From the NCBI RefSeq assembly GCF_011806425.1, contig NZ_JAATOV010000004.1, forward strand, positions 62,001 to 126,000: 64,000 bases of DNA, in the 5' to 3' direction. Numbering within the stretch: position 1 is the first letter of the stretch; each line of letters begins with the position of its first letter. Under the pieces are notes generated by a model. It was given only the letters and a program-made list of their open reading frames with translations. It was not told where the DNA came from and did not search any database. Below, piece after piece: positions 62,350 to 64,000 of the stretch. The translations under genes were made by a program, and so were the position numbers. Origin of the DNA: Thalassospira lucentensis. GTDB lineage: Bacteria > Pseudomonadota > Alphaproteobacteria > Rhodospirillales > Thalassospiraceae.

Positions 62350-63843
62350 ATGACCAAACGTTCCATCGCCATCATGTGGTTTCGAAACGATTTACGTTTG
62401 GCCGACAATCCGGCCTTGCGCGCGGCGGCCAAATGGGCGCGCGACAATGACGGATGTGTTTTGCCGGTCTTTGTTCTTGATCCTGTTATTTCCGATCAAC
62501 TCGGCGGGGCGACGCGATGGTGGCTGGAAAAAAGCCTGCGCGTCCTTGACCGGTCTATAGCCGATCTTGCCGCTGGTGGTGATGACATTGACGATATTGA
62601 TGCATTTTCGGCGTTGCGCCTGTTTACCGGCAAAGCATCCGCGGTGTTTGATAAAATCATCGAAAACCAGTCGGTCGGTGCGATGTTCTGGAACCGGCTT
62701 TATGACAAGCCATCGATCAAGCGCGATACCGACATCAAGGCGGACATGATGGATCGGGGACTTGAGTGCGAAAGCTTTAAGGGGCAGCTTCTGTTTGAGC
62801 CATGGGAAGTAAAAACCGTTGCGGGTACCGATTTTAAGGTGTTTAGCCCGTTCTGGCGCGCCTGCCAAAAAAGTGAGCCGCCGCGCTCCCCCAATGAGGC
62901 GCCCGACAAAATCGCCCTATGCGATGAAAAGATCAAAGGTGCGGTTGGGCTTGATGCGCTTGATCTGTCGCCCAAGCCATTTGACTGGGCAGCGGGACTG
63001 GATGAACGTTTTACCCCCGGTGAAAAAGGCGCGATGGATCAGTTGTTTGATTTCATCGATGACCGATTGCAAGATTACGCCGATCTGCGCGATCGCCCGG
63101 GCCACCGGGTGACATCAGAACTTTCACCACATTTGCGGTTTGGCGAAATCAGTCCGTTTCAGGTTTATCACACCGCCAAACATTTTGCCGATGCCAACCC
63201 CGGCAAGGGTAAAACCGCGTCCAAGTTCCTGTCGGAACTGGGCTGGCGGGAATTTTCCCACCATGTGCTGTTCCACGCAAAAGACCTTCGCACCGAACCG
63301 CTTCAGGAAAAGTTCAACGATTTTCCCTGGGCCGATGCGCCAGATGATTTGCGCGCTTGGCAACGCGGCCAGACCGGATTCCCGATTGTCGATGCCGGAA
63401 TGCGCGAACTTTGGCATACGGGATATATGCATAACCGGGTTCGAATGATTGTCGGATCGATCTTGGTCAAGCACCTGTTGATCCATTGGCGCGACGGATT
63501 GGCATGGTTTGATGACACGCTTGTTGATGCCTGCCCGGCCAATGATCCGTTTTCATGGCAATGGATTGGCGGATGTGGTGCGGATGCAGCACCGTATTTC
63601 CGTATTTTCAACCCGGTGCTTCAGGGCGAAAAGTTTGATCCCGAGGGCGAATATGTTCGCCAATGGGTGCCCGAACTTTCCGATATGCCCGACAAGTTCC
63701 TTCATAAACCGTGGGAAGCGCCCGAAAGCGTTCTGAAGGATGCTGGCGTGACGTTGGATGATACGTACCCAACACCCCTGATCGGCCTTAAAGAAGGGCG
63801 TGAACGGGCATTAGAAGCCTATAAGGCGGTCAAAAAAGACTAA
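62350..63843 (+). CDS. phrB: deoxyribodipyrimidine photolyase (class I CPD photolyase)
   Basis: A 497-aa flavoprotein that repairs cyclobutane pyrimidine dimers with blue light. The N-terminal antenna-binding Rossmann domain begins IMWFRNDLRLADNPAL. The FAD-binding C-terminal domain has the motifs LSPHLRFGEISP, FLSELGWREFSHHVLFH, GQTGFPIVDAGMRELW, GYMHNRVRMIVGSILVKHLLIHWRDG and the Trp/Asn-rich NDPFSWQWIGGCGADAAPYFRIFNP. ATG 62350 with AAGGA five nt upstream is chosen over an in-frame start at 62299. It stands alone. Confidence 0.95.
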   Translation: MTKRSIAIMWFRNDLRLADNPALRAAAKWARDNDGCVLPVFVLDPVISDQLGGATRWWLEKSLRVLDRSIADLAAGGDDIDDIDAFSALRLFTGKASAVFDKIIENQSVGAMFWNRLYDKPSIKRDTDIKADMMDRGLECESFKGQLLFEPWEVKTVAGTDFKVFSPFWRACQKSEPPRSPNEAPDKIALCDEKIKGAVGLDALDLSPKPFDWAAGLDERFTPGEKGAMDQLFDFIDDRLQDYADLRDRPGHRVTSELSPHLRFGEISPFQVYHTAKHFADANPGKGKTASKFLSELGWREFSHHVLFHAKDLRTEPLQEKFNDFPWADAPDDLRAWQRGQTGFPIVDAGMRELWHTGYMHNRVRMIVGSILVKHLLIHWRDGLAWFDDTLVDACPANDPFSWQWIGGCGADAAPYFRIFNPVLQGEKFDPEGEYVRQWVPELSDMPDKFLHKPWEAPESVLKDAGVTLDDTYPTPLIGLKEGRERALEAYKAVKKD

Positions 63844-63867
63844 GGCAAACTTGCCTTAGCCTTTTTC
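63840..63867 (+). terminator. intrinsic terminator overlapping the phrB stop
   Basis: Stem CTAAGGCA/TGCCTTAG (loop AACT), then CCTTTTTCT. The 5' arm includes the phrB stop codon. Confidence 0.75.
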
Positions 63868-63899
63868 TGTGTTTGCGATGCTGTGACCTTAAATGCCGA

Positions 63900-64000
63900 T
63901 CACAGCCAGAACAGTTTGCGTTCGGCAAATTCTTTCCACGCCATGCCAAGCCCATCAAGCTCGTGATCAACCCGCCCGGCAAACCAGCCCGACACCAGCC
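63900..64000 (-). CDS. C-terminal end of a gene continuing past the window
   Basis: On the minus strand an open frame enters at base 64000 and ends at TGA 63900-63902. It encodes at least 32 residues, including GWFAGRVDHELDGLGMAW and ending AERKLFWL. Codon use looks coding, and the frame is convergent with phrB across its terminator. The family cannot be named from this fragment. Confidence 0.5.
   Translation of the reverse strand, partial: LVSGWFAGRVDHELDGLGMAWKEFAERKLFWL

Overview
The window reads as a chromosomal segment of an alphaproteobacterium with moderate GC. Gene content and order fit Rhodospirillales, with a Thalassospira-like organism as my best guess. Supporting signs are the alphaproteobacterial DUF1476 protein (F1-ATPase zeta-type) beside purC-purS-purQ-purL, a comF-grxC-nitrilase-DUF1178 set, and an mrp-hflKC-DUF2065-degQ-serB-miaA-ilvBNC run. 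The genus call is inference; no rRNA or other decisive marker lies here. Nearly all genes are intact and many are separated by clear intrinsic terminators.

Layout. 1-9.5 kb: DUF1178, a methyltransferase, a Tat-exported PhoX-type phosphatase, a YHS protein, and a VOC (glyoxalase-fold) gene under a SoxR/MerR-type promoter, whose second structural module is repeated downstream as four 157-bp tandem cassettes; then a nitrilase, a GntR regulator, grxC, comF and an NDUFAF5-like methyltransferase. 9.5-17.8 kb: a chemoreceptor, a small DUF6500-like gene, sfsA, a divergent GntR/secreted alpha-beta hydrolase pair, map, radC and a second VOC gene. 18-24 kb: a complete oppABCDF-type peptide ABC operon. 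23.9-28.3 kb: MipA/OmpV porin-like protein, a GAF/HD-GYP c-di-GMP phosphodiesterase with a large insertion, and purB. 28.4-35.1 kb: a deoR-rbsA-rbsC-rbsB-type ABC operon ending in araD and araB without araA. 35.5-39.6 kb: LysR with a divergent EamA exporter, a stand-alone CTP-synthase-like glutamine amidotransferase lacking its histidine, an orphan NarL-type response regulator and DUF1476. 39.7-44.9 kb: an NRDE protein and purC-purS-purQ-purL. 45-53.7 kb: Mrp/ApbC, hflK-hflC, DUF2065, DegQ/Do protease, serB, GST and miaA. 53.8-57.4 kb: ilvB-ilvN-ilvC with a short leader ORF and hairpins. 57.5-64 kb: MFS exporter, psuG, an FMN split-barrel protein with a divergent MocR regulator, phrB photolyase and the tail of one more gene.

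How the parts work together. Housekeeping blocks (purines, branched-chain amino acids, membrane proteolysis, tRNA modification) are interleaved with accessory transport and regulatory insertions. Two widely conserved small clusters (comF-grxC-nit-DUF1178 and sfsA-map-radC) appear split by regulator-bearing insertions, and both GntR genes carry the same TGTATACA palindrome near their starts.

The most unusual signal is the VOC cassette array at 4435-5062. The copies differ mostly by amino-acid-changing substitutions, carry no indels, end in their own stop codons, and share variants in mutually incompatible groupings, which points to recombination among them. Other points of interest are a MocR regulator with Arg where the PLP-binding Lys is expected, a Cys-Cys leader peptide before ilvB, and 10-bp-phased repeats upstream of the sugar operon.
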